Positions 8,053-18,284 of a stretch of 25,587 nt of DNA are shown in pieces (within the stretch, counting starts at the first letter, position 1; each line of letters starts with the position of its first letter). The notes beneath the pieces are model-generated. The model was given only the letters and a program-made list of their open reading frames with translations, made no database searches and was not told the DNA's origin. Source of the stretch: Accumulibacter sp. (GTDB lineage: Bacteria > Pseudomonadota > Gammaproteobacteria > Burkholderiales > Rhodocyclaceae); the NCBI GenBank assembly GCA_031274075.1, contig JAISQQ010000369.1, positions 1 to 25,587 on the forward strand. Direction: 5' to 3'. The position numbers were made by a program, and so were the translations under genes.

Positions 8053-8787
8053 CTAAAACCTCACCACGAACCCCTCTCCGGCCTTGGGCAGGGACGCCAG
8101 CAAGGGAGAAAGGCCGGGCAAGGGCGACTGCGGCGCCAGGTTGAGCTGGCCGTTGACTTTGGACTGGCCGGCGTCGAAAGTCCCTTTTCCACTGACCCGC
8201 AGCACGCCGCTGACGGTGGCGAGCTGCCAGTCGCCCCGGCCCGCGCCGTCGGCCTTGCAATCGAGCCGGTAATTGCCCAGATCCCCCTGCGGGTACAGCG
8301 CCGTGAACAGGTGTTCGACCGCCACCGACGCCGCCATCGGCGAACGCCCGCTCAAGTCCAGGTTTTTCGCGCTGACGCGCAGCACGGCGCCCAACTGCGC
8401 CGATTTGAGTTGCGCGTGCAGCGCGGCCAAGGGTTCCAGCGGCAAGGCCACGCTGACCCCGTTCAATTCCACGCCCCCGGGGCGAATCGCCAGTTCGAGC
8501 CGGCTCGTCCGGTCGGCCAGCCGGCCGCCGACCGTCCAGGCCAGCTTCCCTTCCAGCAGCGCCCGCGGCAGGAAGTTCCACGACGCCTGCTCCTGGACGA
8601 GCATGCCGCCCACGCCGACCGCCGAGGCCCGGCCATTCCAGAGGGACCCTTCGACTTCCCTGAGCTGGATTTCCGGCGGCAGGAGCAGCGTCGCCAGACT
8701 CGCCGGCAAACGGACGGCCAGCGCCAGGATGAAGACGCCGGCGACGAGCAGGAGCGTCCGCCACGAGACGGGCAAGCGGCGTTTCAT
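8053..8787 (-). CDS. gspN: T2SS protein GspN
   Basis: GspN is an accessory T2SS protein anchored in the inner membrane with a large periplasmic domain; its exact role is not settled. The 244-residue protein has an N-terminal membrane segment (TLLLVAGVFILALAVRLPASL, residues about 11-31), then the beta-rich periplasmic part with the family-typical segments VEGSLWNGRA, SWNFLPRALLEGKLAWTV and FDAGQSKVNGQLNL. The start ATG overlaps the gspM stop as ATGA (8784-8787). It ends the C-D-E-L-M-N half operon, and composite repeat C2 follows immediately. Confidence 0.9.
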   Translation of the reverse strand: MKRRLPVSWRTLLLVAGVFILALAVRLPASLATLLLPPEIQLREVEGSLWNGRASAVGVGGMLVQEQASWNFLPRALLEGKLAWTVGGRLADRTSRLELAIRPGGVELNGVSVALPLEPLAALHAQLKSAQLGAVLRVSAKNLDLSGRSPMAASVAVEHLFTALYPQGDLGNYRLDCKADGAGRGDWQLATVSGVLRVSGKGTFDAGQSKVNGQLNLAPQSPLPGLSPLLASLPKAGEGFVVRF

Positions 8788-9272
8788 GGCGCGCTCTCCA
8801 GTTCGACGACCACCCGCGCGGTTCCGCTGGCGGAACCGTCGCTCCTCGCGCCGAACACCGCGACGCGCGCGCCCGCCTGCTGGCGCATGGCGTCGAGCAC
8901 GTCCAGCGCCTCCTTCACCGGCATTTCCGGCAGGCGCATCTCGACGCGCGTCGGCGACAAGGCCCGCAGTTCCGCGCTGATCCCGCTTTCGGCAAGCTGG
9001 GCGTACAACACGCTGCGCAGATCCTCGCCACCCGGCCGCGCCGCCGCGTCGGCCACGCTTTTTCCGGCGGACGGCCGCGCGCGCATGCGGTTGAGCAGCA
9101 TCTCCAGTTCGGGAACCCGTTTCTCCAGCGCGGCAATGCGTTGAAACAAGGGCGCGCACACCCCGAACCACAGCGCCAGCAAGGCCACCGCCGCCAGCCA
9201 TGCCGCGAGAATCCGGCGTTCGCGTCCGGAACGCTCCTGCCACCACTGCCCTAATTTCTGCTGGATCGGCAC
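8784..9272 (-). CDS. gspM: T2SS inner-membrane protein GspM
   Basis: GspM is a bitopic protein that binds and stabilises GspL in the inner-membrane platform. The 162-residue protein has a short cytoplasmic start (MPIQQKLGQWWQERSGRERR), one membrane helix (ILAAWLAAVALLALWFGVCAPL, about 21-42), a heptad-like segment and a C-terminal ferredoxin-like domain. Length and topology are typical. It overlaps gspN by 4 bp. A 307-bp repeat-filled spacer separates it from gspL, although gspL and gspM are normally coupled. Confidence 0.9.
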   Translation of the reverse strand: MPIQQKLGQWWQERSGRERRILAAWLAAVALLALWFGVCAPLFQRIAALEKRVPELEMLLNRMRARPSAGKSVADAAARPGGEDLRSVLYAQLAESGISAELRALSPTRVEMRLPEMPVKEALDVLDAMRQQAGARVAVFGARSDGSASGTARVVVELESAP

Positions 9273-9284
9273 GATGCTTATCCA

Positions 9285-9373
9285 GAGGACAGGGGACAGA
9301 GGACAGAAGACAGTAATATTTGCGGGCGCGAAGCGCCCGGTGACTGGACAGTCCTCTGTCCTCTGTCTTCTGA
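9285..9373. repeat. Family B hairpin element, copy B2 (gspL-gspM spacer)
   Basis: GACAGAR heptamer arm at about 9288-9314, a GGGCGCGAAGCGCCC palindrome at 9325-9339, and the inverse CTGTCCT/CTGTCTT arm at about 9350-9373. It shares TAATATTTGCGGGCGC with B1. Confidence 0.8.
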
Positions 9374-9472
9374 GCGCCGGAACGACGCGCTTATGCTTGT
9401 CTCAATGTTCATGCGATAAACTCCTGGAACGATTGCATAACCGCCACCGCCCTTGAAACATGACGGGTCTTC

Positions 9473-9561
9473 GTAGGGCGGATGCCTCCGCCGGTCGTAA
9501 ACCTCCGGCGCAAAGCGCCGCATTTTGGACAGTCCTCTGTCCTCTGTCTTCTGTCTTCTGA
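9473..9561. repeat. Half of an A-type element joined to half of a B element
   Basis: 9473-9527 reads GTAGGGCGGATGCCTCCGCC and then CTCCGGCGCAAAGCGCCGCA, which resembles the first half of the element at 21910-22023. It breaks off into a lone CTGTCCT/CTGTCTT arm of family B (9529-9561). The stretch 9374-9472 between B2 and this chimera shows nothing recognisable. This looks like a repeat that has been cut by, or recombined with, another. Confidence 0.6.
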
Positions 9562-9579
9562 ACACTTGACCCGAACCCC

Positions 9580-10658
9580 CTATTGTTCCCGCTCTAGGCG
9601 GTAGTTGAACTGCGTGAAACCGGGACCGGCCGGCATCTGTTCCGGCTTGCCGAGCGCTTCGAGCGATGACTTGAATTGCGCGGCGTCGCTGTCGGTCAAG
9701 GTCAGGCGCACGCCTGCCTCGCTGACTTCGACGGCGCGCGGCCTGAGTGGAATCTTGAGGCGGGCGGCGAAGGCGACGGCGGTATCGAGCGCGTCGTCCC
9801 GCGCCTGCGTCGATTCGCGCTGCTTGCTTTCCCATTGCAGGATGGGATCGATGATCGGCGTGCCGGGATAGGCGGCGGCGAAGGTCTGCCGGATTTCGTG
9901 CTGCAGGCGCGCCACGCGGTTTTCCAGATGCCGCCAGTGCGCGGCCGTGCCGAGCAGGGCCAGCGCGGCCGAAACGGCCAAGAGCACGCCCGCCGCGCGC
10001 AGCGGCCTCAAATCGAGACGCTGGCTGGCGAAGCGCGCCAGCGCCGCGGGCAGGCCGCGGCAATCGGGCGGGCAAGGCCGGCGCGCGAGGTCTTCGACGC
10101 GCTGGAGCGTTTCTCCGGGCGCGAGCCGCGCCAGCGCCGCTTCGTTGCCGACGATGCCGAACAGCCCGGAAACGGTGCGGAAGATCGTCCCGCCTGCCGC
10201 CGCCGCGTGCACCGCCGCGTCCTCGCGCTCCGGCAGCAGTTCGTACTCCGGGATGAGCCGCGCCGCGTAGTGGCCGGCCGCCGCCAGGCGTTCCAGGGCG
10301 CTTTCGAGCCAGCTCCGGCGGCACACCCAGACGCGCCGCTCGGTTCCCTGCGGCGGGCCGGGCACGGCCAGCGCGTCGTCCCGGTCGCCGAGCAGCCGGT
10401 CTTCGAGCGCCTGCCGCACCAGGGCGTCGAGATGCTTGCCCGCGTTCACCGGCAATTCGAGCCGATGCATCGACACGCGGCAGGCGGGCAGGAGAATTTC
10501 CAGTTCATCCGCCGCCGGCAATTCCGCCAGCGGACTCACCCCGCTCCCGGCCACGGCGTAGCCGGCGGAAAAACCGATCCAGGCCAGTTCTGTCCACGCC
10601 TCGTCGGGCGGCAGGCTGAGGCGCAGGATGGAAAAACGCGGCGCGGCCATGATCGCGC

Positions 10659-10662
<4 letters not shown>
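9580..10662 (-). CDS. gspL: T2SS inner-membrane platform protein GspL
   Basis: GspL links the cytoplasmic ATPase GspE to the platform. The 360-residue protein has the actin-like cytoplasmic domain (about 1-235), one membrane helix (AAGVLLAVSAALALLGTAAHW, about 245-265) and a periplasmic ferredoxin-like domain ending in NYRLEREQ. The start ATG 10662 overlaps the gspE stop as ATGA. ATG 10650 is a possible alternative, because the GGGAGG lies only 1 nt before 10662. gspL here follows gspE directly, whereas most T2SS operons have F to K in between. Confidence 0.9.
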
Positions 10663-12128
<1,466 letters not shown>

Positions 12129-12135
12129 GGCAGGC

Positions 12136-14295
12136 TTATGGCAGGTAGCTGGCGGCGTCCGCGGCGGGGGCCTCGCCGGTCTCCGTCTCCGCCGGCGCAT
12201 CTACCGGCGCCTCCGCCGGCGCGCTTCGCGGCGGCAGTCGCACGGGGGGGTCGCCGTCCGGCGCCGCGAACTTCTCCTGCTCGGCGCGCAGGTATTCGTA
12301 GCGTTCCGACGACAAGCCCTGGCTCGATTTCGCGTCGCGCAGGATGGTCGGGCGCAGGAAGACCATCAGATTGACCCTCGAACGATCGTGTATCTCGTAG
12401 CGGAAAAGACCGCCCATCCAGGGAATGTCGCCCAGCAGCGGCACCTTGAACTTCGATTCGGTCACCTTGTCCTCGATCAGGCCGCCGAGAACGATCGTCT
12501 GGCCGTCGTCGACCAGCACCTTGGTGTCGATCTGGCGGACCTTGGTAGCCAGGCCGGCGCCGCTGGTGTCGACCGAGTTGTCGACGCTCGACACTTCCTG
12601 GGCGACCGTCAGGGTGATCGAACCGCTGTCGGAAATCTGCGGCTTGATCTTGAGCACGATGCCCACGTCCTTGCGCTCGACGGTCTGGAACGGGTTGCTG
12701 GTGCTGCCGGAGACCGTGGTGTAGGAACCGGTCAGGATCGGGATGTTCTGTCCGACCATGATCCGCGCCTCCTCGTTGTCGAGCGTCAGCAGGTTGGGCG
12801 TCGACAGGACGTTGCCGTTGCCGTCGCTCTCCAGCGCCGTGGCCAGCACGCCGAAATTGCCGTTGAACAGTCCGAAACTGAAGGTGGAAGGAATCGACAT
12901 CACCCCCGAGAGATAGCCCGAATACAGCGCGCCGAGGTTGGTCGCCGTCGGGCTGATGTTGGAAACGGCGCCGCCGGACAGCGATCCGTCGGTGCCCGCG
13001 ACGGCCCACTGCACACCCAGTTCCTCGCTCCGGGAGACATTGACCTCGGCGATTAGCGCTTCGATGTAGATCTGCGCCCGGCGCACGTCCAGCTTGTCGA
13101 TCACCGCGCGCAGGTTGTTGTAGACGTGGTCCGGCGCGGTGATCACCAGGGCGTTGGTCGCGGTGTCGGCGCGGATGAGCACCGTGGCGCCGGCGACCTC
13201 GACGCTGACGCCCGCCGCTCGCCGCGCACCGCCGCTGCCCGACTGCGACGCGCCGGTGGACAGCATCGAGGTTTGCGAGCTGGTGCTCGAGGTGGAAGTG
13301 CCGCTGCCGTCCGTTCCGCCGAAACTCGAACCCGAGCCGGTCAGGCCGGAGCTCGAGGAAGAAACGCCGGACCCCGAAAAGCCCGACGAGGAAGCTTCCT
13401 CGCCGCTGCCGGTCAGGATTCCCTTCAGCGTGTCGGCCAACGCCACGGCGTCGGCGTTGCGCAGATAGACCACGTTGATGTTGCTGCCGGACGCCGGCGG
13501 CGTATCGAGGCTGGCGACCAGCGCGCGAATCTGCGCGCCGTGCGCCGCCGCCTGGCTGCGCACCAGGAGCTGGTTGTTGCGCACGTCGGACACGATCACC
13601 GTGCGCTTGACCCCTTCGGGGGTCGGCATCGGCGACGGCGCGCCCTGGACGAAGACCTCGGGCATCAGGCGGCCGATGGTCTGCGCCACGTCCAGCGCGG
13701 ACGCGTAGCGGATGCGGATCGGGAAGATGTCGCTGGCCGCCGGCTGGTCGACGTTGTCGATGATCTGGCCGATGCGCGCCACGTTGTCGGCATAATCGGT
13801 GACCACGATGGTGTTACCGCCGGCGTAGGCGCCGAAGAAATTGTTCGAGGAAACGAGCGGCCGCAGGGACGCCGCCAACTGCGAGGCCGAGGCGTGGGTC
13901 AGCGGAAAGACCTGGGTGACGACGCGGTCCCCGGACGCCCGGCCCTTGCGCGTAAACACCTCCAGCGCCTGGGTCTTGGCGTCGGCGTCCGGCATGATCT
14001 TGACGATGCTGTCGTTTTCCACCGCCGTGATCCCCTGCTGGCGCAGCGCCGAGAGCAGGATCGGAAAGATCAGCGAGCGCGCCACCGGCTGGTTGGAAAT
14101 GATGTTGATCGTGCCCTTGACCTTCGGATCGATGACGAAATTCTTGCCGGTGATGAGGCCCACGGCCTTGACCGTGGACTCGATGTCGGAATTGACGAAA
14201 TTGAGCGTCACCGCGTCGTCCGTCGCCCGCGCCGCCGTCAGGCCGGCCCCGGACAGCGCGATGCACAGCAACACGCGGAGGGAATATTTTTTCAT
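12136..14295 (-). CDS. gspD: T2SS outer-membrane secretin GspD
   Basis: Forms the outer-membrane channel of the T2SS. The 719-residue protein has a Sec signal peptide (MKKYSLRVLLCIALSGAG...ARA), the N0 domain (VTLNFVNSDIESTVKAVG), N1-N3 domains and the secretin core. The core has GQNIPILTGS, QEVSSVDNS and the signature VPLLGDIPWMGGLF. A Ser/Gly/Thr-rich low-complexity insert (about residues 290-345) sits inside the N3 domain loop. The C-terminal tail after residue about 660 is Pro/Ala/Glu-rich. The start ATG overlaps the gspC stop as ATGA. I see no gspS pilotin gene here. Confidence 0.96.
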   Translation of the reverse strand: MKKYSLRVLLCIALSGAGLTAARATDDAVTLNFVNSDIESTVKAVGLITGKNFVIDPKVKGTINIISNQPVARSLIFPILLSALRQQGITAVENDSIVKIMPDADAKTQALEVFTRKGRASGDRVVTQVFPLTHASASQLAASLRPLVSSNNFFGAYAGGNTIVVTDYADNVARIGQIIDNVDQPAASDIFPIRIRYASALDVAQTIGRLMPEVFVQGAPSPMPTPEGVKRTVIVSDVRNNQLLVRSQAAAHGAQIRALVASLDTPPASGSNINVVYLRNADAVALADTLKGILTGSGEEASSSGFSGSGVSSSSSGLTGSGSSFGGTDGSGTSTSSTSSQTSMLSTGASQSGSGGARRAAGVSVEVAGATVLIRADTATNALVITAPDHVYNNLRAVIDKLDVRRAQIYIEALIAEVNVSRSEELGVQWAVAGTDGSLSGGAVSNISPTATNLGALYSGYLSGVMSIPSTFSFGLFNGNFGVLATALESDGNGNVLSTPNLLTLDNEEARIMVGQNIPILTGSYTTVSGSTSNPFQTVERKDVGIVLKIKPQISDSGSITLTVAQEVSSVDNSVDTSGAGLATKVRQIDTKVLVDDGQTIVLGGLIEDKVTESKFKVPLLGDIPWMGGLFRYEIHDRSRVNLMVFLRPTILRDAKSSQGLSSERYEYLRAEQEKFAAPDGDPPVRLPPRSAPAEAPVDAPAETETGEAPAADAASYLP

Positions 14296-15146
14296 GGCTG
14301 GATATCGTAGCGTTGGGTCATGGAAACGCCACCGCGGATGAGTTCGAGCGTCACCGAGGGACTCTGGCCGAAGTGGAAAAAAACGAGCGAAATGTCGGCG
14401 AGCTGGGCGAGCGGACGCTGGTTGACCCGCTTGAGCACGTCGCCGTCCTTGAGCTGCAGCAACTGCGCAAACTGTTGCGCCGCCACCTGGTCGATACGGA
14501 TGCCGCCGTCCGGCGCGTTGGACAGCCCCTTGTCCCAGCCGGCGACGTTGCCGCCGCGCATCACCGCGATCATCTGCCCGTGGGTTATGCGGATCGCGTT
14601 CGCCGGCGGCGCGGCCGCCGACGTGGCAGTGGCAGCTCTTGGCGGGGTGCCGCCACCGGCGCTGGCATTGCTGGCATTGGCGCCGGAAATCATCGCGCGC
14701 GCTTCCGCCTGCGGCAACTTGATCTCTTGCCGGGCGCCGCCGAGTTCTATCGTGGCGCCGTCGGGCGCGACCGAAAGCAGGCGGCTCCCGGAATCGACGG
14801 AATCTCCCGTGCGCACCGCGATGCCCTTGCCGTCGCTGCCCTTGAGCAGGGCCACGCCGTCCCGCCGGCCGGCGATCACCGCCATCAGCGCATAGTCGCT
14901 CGCCGCCGGCGCGTCGGCCGCGGTTTCGCTCCCGAACCAGCCGAGGAAGGCGTCGCGGGATTCGGCATGCAGCGGCGAAGGCCGGGGCGGCGTCGGCATC
15001 GGTCCATCCGTCGCCGGAGCGAACAGCCACCACGCCAGCCCGGCCGCCTGCCAGCACAGCAGCACCACCGCGGCGCGCTCGAACCACGGGAACAATCTTT
15101 CCGCCAGGAAGCGCGCGGCACCCGGAAAACCCCCCGGCCAAACCAT
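14292..15146 (-). CDS. gspC: T2SS protein GspC
   Basis: GspC connects the inner-membrane platform to the secretin and takes part in substrate recognition. The 284-residue protein has a short cytoplasmic start, one membrane helix (AAVVLLCWQAAGLAWWLF, about 25-42), the periplasmic homology region (YALMAVIAGRRDGVALLK and following), a Ala/Gly/Ser/Thr-rich linker, and a C-terminal PDZ-like domain (LLQLKDGDVLKRVNQRPL). Start ATG 15146 (MVWPGGFPGAARF) is supported by GGGAG 7 nt upstream; the longer frame above it lacks family resemblance. It is the first gene of the C-D-E-L-M-N operon. Confidence 0.92.
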   Translation of the reverse strand: MVWPGGFPGAARFLAERLFPWFERAAVVLLCWQAAGLAWWLFAPATDGPMPTPPRPSPLHAESRDAFLGWFGSETAADAPAASDYALMAVIAGRRDGVALLKGSDGKGIAVRTGDSVDSGSRLLSVAPDGATIELGGARQEIKLPQAEARAMISGANASNASAGGGTPPRAATATSAAAPPANAIRITHGQMIAVMRGGNVAGWDKGLSNAPDGGIRIDQVAAQQFAQLLQLKDGDVLKRVNQRPLAQLADISLVFFHFGQSPSVTLELIRGGVSMTQRYDIQP

Positions 15147-15256
15147 CAGCGCGCTCCCGCCGAAAAACCCCGGCCCCAGCCGGCCAAAACCCTCCCATCG
15201 ACCACCTGCCACCCCTCTCCCATGACCCGTTTTCGCCGCGCAAGCGATCACGCCCG

Positions 15257-15340
15257 CTACGGCGCGTCCCAATTCAAAATACCCATTGTGCCATATCCGG
15301 AATCGGCGTCCCCAAGATTTTTGAGCTTCGCCTGGGACAT
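15257..15340 (-). CDS. Possible small ORF upstream of gspC
   Basis: 27 codons (MSQAKLKNLGDADSGYG...NWDAP) with GGAG 8 nt before the ATG, 110 bp upstream of gspC on the same strand. No family recognised. It could be a leader, a remnant of a lost gene, or chance. The rest of the 15147-15668 spacer holds a B-like repeat, an operator-like palindrome and the promoter of the PL10 gene. Confidence 0.2.
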   Translation of the reverse strand: MSQAKLKNLGDADSGYGTMGILNWDAP

Positions 15341-15387
15341 CGCACGATCTCCATGAGTCAACCCGTGCGCGCGGAAACGGCACCGCC

Positions 15388-15447
15388 TATCGGGCGCTTC
15401 GCGCCCGCAAGAATTACTGATACCTGACATCTGACACCTGATCCCTG
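15388..15447. repeat. B-like element: GGGCGC hairpin plus CTGACAY heptamers
   Basis: GGGCGCTTCGCGCCC followed by CTGATAC, CTGACAT, CTGACAC, CTGATCC units in a 7-bp period. It matches the block at 7777-7834. A short AACGCGCCGTACGATTCAAAGG just after it resembles the interior of the A elements. Confidence 0.65.
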
Positions 15448-15523
15448 GCACGGGAAACGCGCCGTACGATTCAAAGGCCGTTGTATCGGAAACACAAGCT
15501 CCGTTCATTCGGAAACGAAAAAA

Positions 15524-15538
15524 TGGAATGCCGTTCCA
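15524..15538. promoter_or_regulatory. Operator-like palindrome TGGAA-N5-TTCCA upstream of the PL10 gene
   Basis: TGGAATGCCGTTCCA is a 5+5+5 inverted repeat flanked by A-runs, ending 7 bp before the -35 box. The arms and spacing equal the known IclR operator form (TGGAA-N5-TTCCA). An IclR-family gene begins at 25458. The link between them is inference. Confidence 0.45.
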
Positions 15539-15545
15539 AAAAATA

Positions 15546-15574
15546 TTGAACCCTTATCGTCGTTGTCGTATATT
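15546..15574 (+). promoter_or_regulatory. Sigma-70 promoter of the PL10 pectate lyase gene
   Basis: -35 TTGAAC (15546-15551), 17-bp spacer, -10 TATATT (15569-15574). The start of transcription would be near 15581, leaving an 88-nt leader before the ATG. Confidence 0.7.
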
Positions 15575-15668
15575 ACTCGCCAGCCAGGTCTCGACCCTGT
15601 GCCTTGCCTGGTGAATCCGCCATCCGGTATGGCGCTATCCGACTACACACAGAAATGAGGGAAAAATC

Positions 15669-17720
15669 ATGAAACGCAGAACTTTTCTCGGTTCATCCAT
15701 CCTGGTACCCATTGCGATGACTACGGCCGCCTGCGGGGGGGGGGGGGGGGGTGGCGATGATGCGCCGCCCGTCGTCGATCCGACCCAGCCCATCGATCCC
15801 GATCCGGTAAGGGCCGCGGCCAAGGACGCCATGCGGCGCGCCGTCACCTACATGGACGAGAACGTCTCGTACCGGGGCGGGTATGTATGGAATTACCTGG
15901 ATTCCGACAGGACCCAGTGCTGGGGTGAAATGCAAGCCTACCCCACGATGTGCTGGATGCAGTCCGCCACCCCACAAGTGGGTGACGCCATCCTCGACGC
16001 CTACCACGCCACGGGCGACGAAACCTTCTACAAGGCGGCCGAGCACACCGCGCTGGCACTGGTTGAAGCGCAGCACCCCGCAGGCGGCTGGAATTACATC
16101 TACGACTTCGCCGGCGAAGACTCGCTGAAGCGCTGGTACGAAACGATCGGCATCAACGGCTGGCGGCTGGAGGAATTCCAGCACTATTACGGCAACGCCA
16201 CTTTCGACGACGCCACCACCGCCAATGCCTCGCAATTCATGCTGCGCATGTACTTGGAAAAGCAAGACCCGCGTTTCAAGGCTTCGCTCGACAAGGCCAT
16301 CGCCTTCGTGCTCGACTCACAATTCAAAACCGGCATCGCCGCCGGCGGCTGGTCACAGCGCTTCCCGAGGGCGTACAACGCCACCCAGGCGATGCCCGCG
16401 CCCAACTGGCCGCCGACAGGGCCGAACTGGACGCATCTCCAGGCCGGAAACCAGAACGGCGATTTTCTTTCCCACGGCCCGGGCGGACTTGGTATCGGCT
16501 ACACCGGCATCTTCTGCGGCATGGAAGACCGCGACTATACGAACTTCGTGACCTTCAACGACGACGTGATCACAGAGAACATCAAGTTCCTGATGCTCTG
16601 CGTCCTCGGCCTCGGGGACATGAGCCTCAAAGCGTCCGCCGTGGCCGCCATGGACTGCGTGCACCGGATCATGTACCGCTACGATCCCGCAGTTGATGGC
16701 GCTACCGTTACAAGGTTTGGTGAGGTTATTCCCTGCGTGAAGCAGGCGGGCTGGGGCTTGCAGCACCTCTCGGCGGATACGCTGGACGCCTACGGCGTGC
16801 TGCGTCCCGCCGGCGCGCCGGCCGGCGCGCGCGGCTATGAGTCGCGGGGGCTGTGTCCGGCCGTCACAGCAGCCAACATCGACCTGCTGTTCGACTACTT
16901 CCGGCTGACCGGCGACAAGAAGTATCTCTACGGCTTGGAGGACGCGCTCGACTGGCTGGATAGCTGCCCGTTGAGAAACGATCAGAGGTCAATCACTTCC
17001 TCTAGACCGGACGGCGACCCGGAAAGCATATTGGGCAACACGCACCCACGGGTCGTGGAACTGGGTACCAACCGGCCGCGCTTCCCGCATCGCTATGGCA
17101 CCAACATCTGGAACGGCGCATATTACTTCGATTACGACTGGCGCAACACGCCCAGCCATTACGGCGCATCAGCAAACGCCGCCACCGGCGGGCGGCGTAC
17201 CACGCTGGACCGGTTGAAAAATCTGCCGAACGTGGATATCGCCGCGATGGTGGCCAATTCACCGCTCAACGTCACGGGCAAGCGGGCTCTGCCCAGATAC
17301 TTCTCGGTCGGAGGCGAAGTGAATTTCTCGCATCTTTGGGAAAACGCGGTGAAGGGATCACCGGCCAGGACCGAGGAGCAGACCAATACGACGGTCAGCG
17401 ACCTGGGCGACAGGAACTACTGGGTTGCCACCATCACCAACTATACCAATCCCTATACGCGGAACGGAGACAGCACGCCGTACCTCGGCAAGGAGTACAT
17501 GAGCCGGCACGTGGGCGACATCACTGATACCTCGCCCTACAGTTCGGCGGCGGCCCAGATGCCCGCAATGCCGCCTTACACCGACGCGCCCAAGCCCGTT
17601 CAGACGGGCATCAACACCACTGGACAAGGCGGCAGCCCCAGCTTCATCAGCCAGTTGAACAACCTCACGGCCTTTATAGAGCCCATCACAGCAGTAAGCG
17701 ATCCGACATACAAGAGCTAG
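15669..17720 (+). CDS. Secreted PL10 pectate lyase lipoprotein (phase-variable, ON)
   Basis: Predicted to cleave polygalacturonate by beta-elimination outside the cell. ATG 15669 follows GAGG by 8 nt. The signal MKRRTFLGSSILVPIAMTTAAC combines a twin-arginine motif (R3-R4, RRTFLG) with a lipobox Cys22, so Tat export of a folded lipoprotein and hand-over to the T2SS is likely. Next comes a G-rich linker encoded by G17. The body (about residues 45-600) matches family 10 pectate lyases: CWGEMQAYPTMCWMQSATP, PAGGWNYIYDF, AAGGWSQRFPRAYN (about 224), and ELGTNRPRFPHRYGT (464-478), which corresponds to the conserved active-site Arg segment of PL10. The family call is strong; the residue assignment is tentative. 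It is divergent from gspC, which supports T2SS cargo status. Confidence 0.9.
   Translation: MKRRTFLGSSILVPIAMTTAACGGGGGGGDDAPPVVDPTQPIDPDPVRAAAKDAMRRAVTYMDENVSYRGGYVWNYLDSDRTQCWGEMQAYPTMCWMQSATPQVGDAILDAYHATGDETFYKAAEHTALALVEAQHPAGGWNYIYDFAGEDSLKRWYETIGINGWRLEEFQHYYGNATFDDATTANASQFMLRMYLEKQDPRFKASLDKAIAFVLDSQFKTGIAAGGWSQRFPRAYNATQAMPAPNWPPTGPNWTHLQAGNQNGDFLSHGPGGLGIGYTGIFCGMEDRDYTNFVTFNDDVITENIKFLMLCVLGLGDMSLKASAVAAMDCVHRIMYRYDPAVDGATVTRFGEVIPCVKQAGWGLQHLSADTLDAYGVLRPAGAPAGARGYESRGLCPAVTAANIDLLFDYFRLTGDKKYLYGLEDALDWLDSCPLRNDQRSITSSRPDGDPESILGNTHPRVVELGTNRPRFPHRYGTNIWNGAYYFDYDWRNTPSHYGASANAATGGRRTTLDRLKNLPNVDIAAMVANSPLNVTGKRALPRYFSVGGEVNFSHLWENAVKGSPARTEEQTNTTVSDLGDRNYWVATITNYTNPYTRNGDSTPYLGKEYMSRHVGDITDTSPYSSAAAQMPAMPPYTDAPKPVQTGINTTGQGGSPSFISQLNNLTAFIEPITAVSDPTYKS
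15735..15751. repeat. G17 homopolymer tract inside the PL10 lipoprotein gene
   Basis: Seventeen G follow the lipidated Cys codon (TGC 15732-15734). With 17 the frame is open. Loss or gain of one or two G would truncate the protein just after the lipobox, while steps of three only change linker length. Confidence 0.9.
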
Positions 17721-17732
17721 ATTGATGCCGTG

Positions 17733-17770
17733 CACACCCGAGCCTCGCGCCCGGGTGTGCTTTTTTTTTG
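17733..17770 (+). terminator. Rho-independent terminator of the PL10 gene
   Basis: GCACACCCG pairs with CGGGTGTGC and is followed by about nine T, starting 12 bp after the stop codon. Confidence 0.92.
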
Positions 17771-17816
17771 CCGTTGCGGCACTTCCGCACCGGCCCACTA
17801 GGGCGTTGGCGCCCCC

Positions 17817-17955
17817 GTAGGGCGGAAAAGCGCAGCGTCTTCCGCCAATCCCCTTCACGGCGCAACGCGCCGCACGATTCAAAGGCCGCCGAATGATAGA
17901 GGCGCCGCCGCCGGAAAGAACGACCGGCGGGAGGCGCTTCGCTTTCCCGCCCTGC
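17817..17955. repeat. Family A palindromic element, copy A2
   Basis: Starts GTAGGGCGGAAAAGCGCAGC and ends with the inverse ...TTCCCGCCCTGC. The interior CACGATTCAAAGGCCGCC is inverted relative to A1 and A3, so this copy lies in the other orientation. Its first arm carries several mismatches. Together with the terminator it fills 17721-17998. Confidence 0.8.
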
Positions 17956-17998
17956 GATTGTCTACTGGATGCGGGCGGCCCGCGCCTTTTCGGGAGGC

Positions 17999-18283
17999 TC
18001 AGGCGGCTTCGAGCACCCGCATTTCGACGCGCAGCCCGGCGGAGGAGGCCATGTTTACCAGCGCATCCAAGGCAAACAGGTCGATCTTGCTGCGCATCAG
18101 GTCGGAGACGCGCGGCTGGGTCACGCCCAAAAGCCGGGCAGCCTGCACCTGGCTCATTCCGGTGCGGATGAGGTGGTTCTTCAGTGCCGTCATCAGGACG
18201 GAACGCAGCCTCATGTTCTCCGCTTCTTCCGCAGTGTCCTCGATCGCGTCCCAAACGCTGGCGAATCGTTGCTTGCTCATCAT
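17999..18283 (-). CDS. HigA-like XRE-family antitoxin (orphan)
   Basis: The 94-residue protein has a helix-turn-helix of the Cro/C1 type: RTGMSQVQAARLLGVTQPRVSDLMRSKID (about residues 40-68). It starts with SVWDAIEDTAEEAENMRLRS and ends in GLRVEMRVLEAA, the layout of HigA/RHH-independent XRE antitoxins of Gp49-like toxins. Start ATG 18283 (or 18280) has AGGAG at 5 (8) nt. Such antitoxins normally follow a complete HigB/Gp49-like toxin gene and repress the shared promoter. Here only the first codons of the toxin remain. The helix-turn-helix looks intact, so it could still act as a DNA-binding protein. Confidence 0.85.
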   Translation of the reverse strand: MMSKQRFASVWDAIEDTAEEAENMRLRSVLMTALKNHLIRTGMSQVQAARLLGVTQPRVSDLMRSKIDLFALDALVNMASSAGLRVEMRVLEAA

Positions 18284-18284
18284 A

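Noticed and set aside
2931..9561. CRISPR array suggested by repeated short units
   Set aside because: The 7-bp units are contiguous and inverted around a hairpin, with no spacers of constant length and no cas genes.
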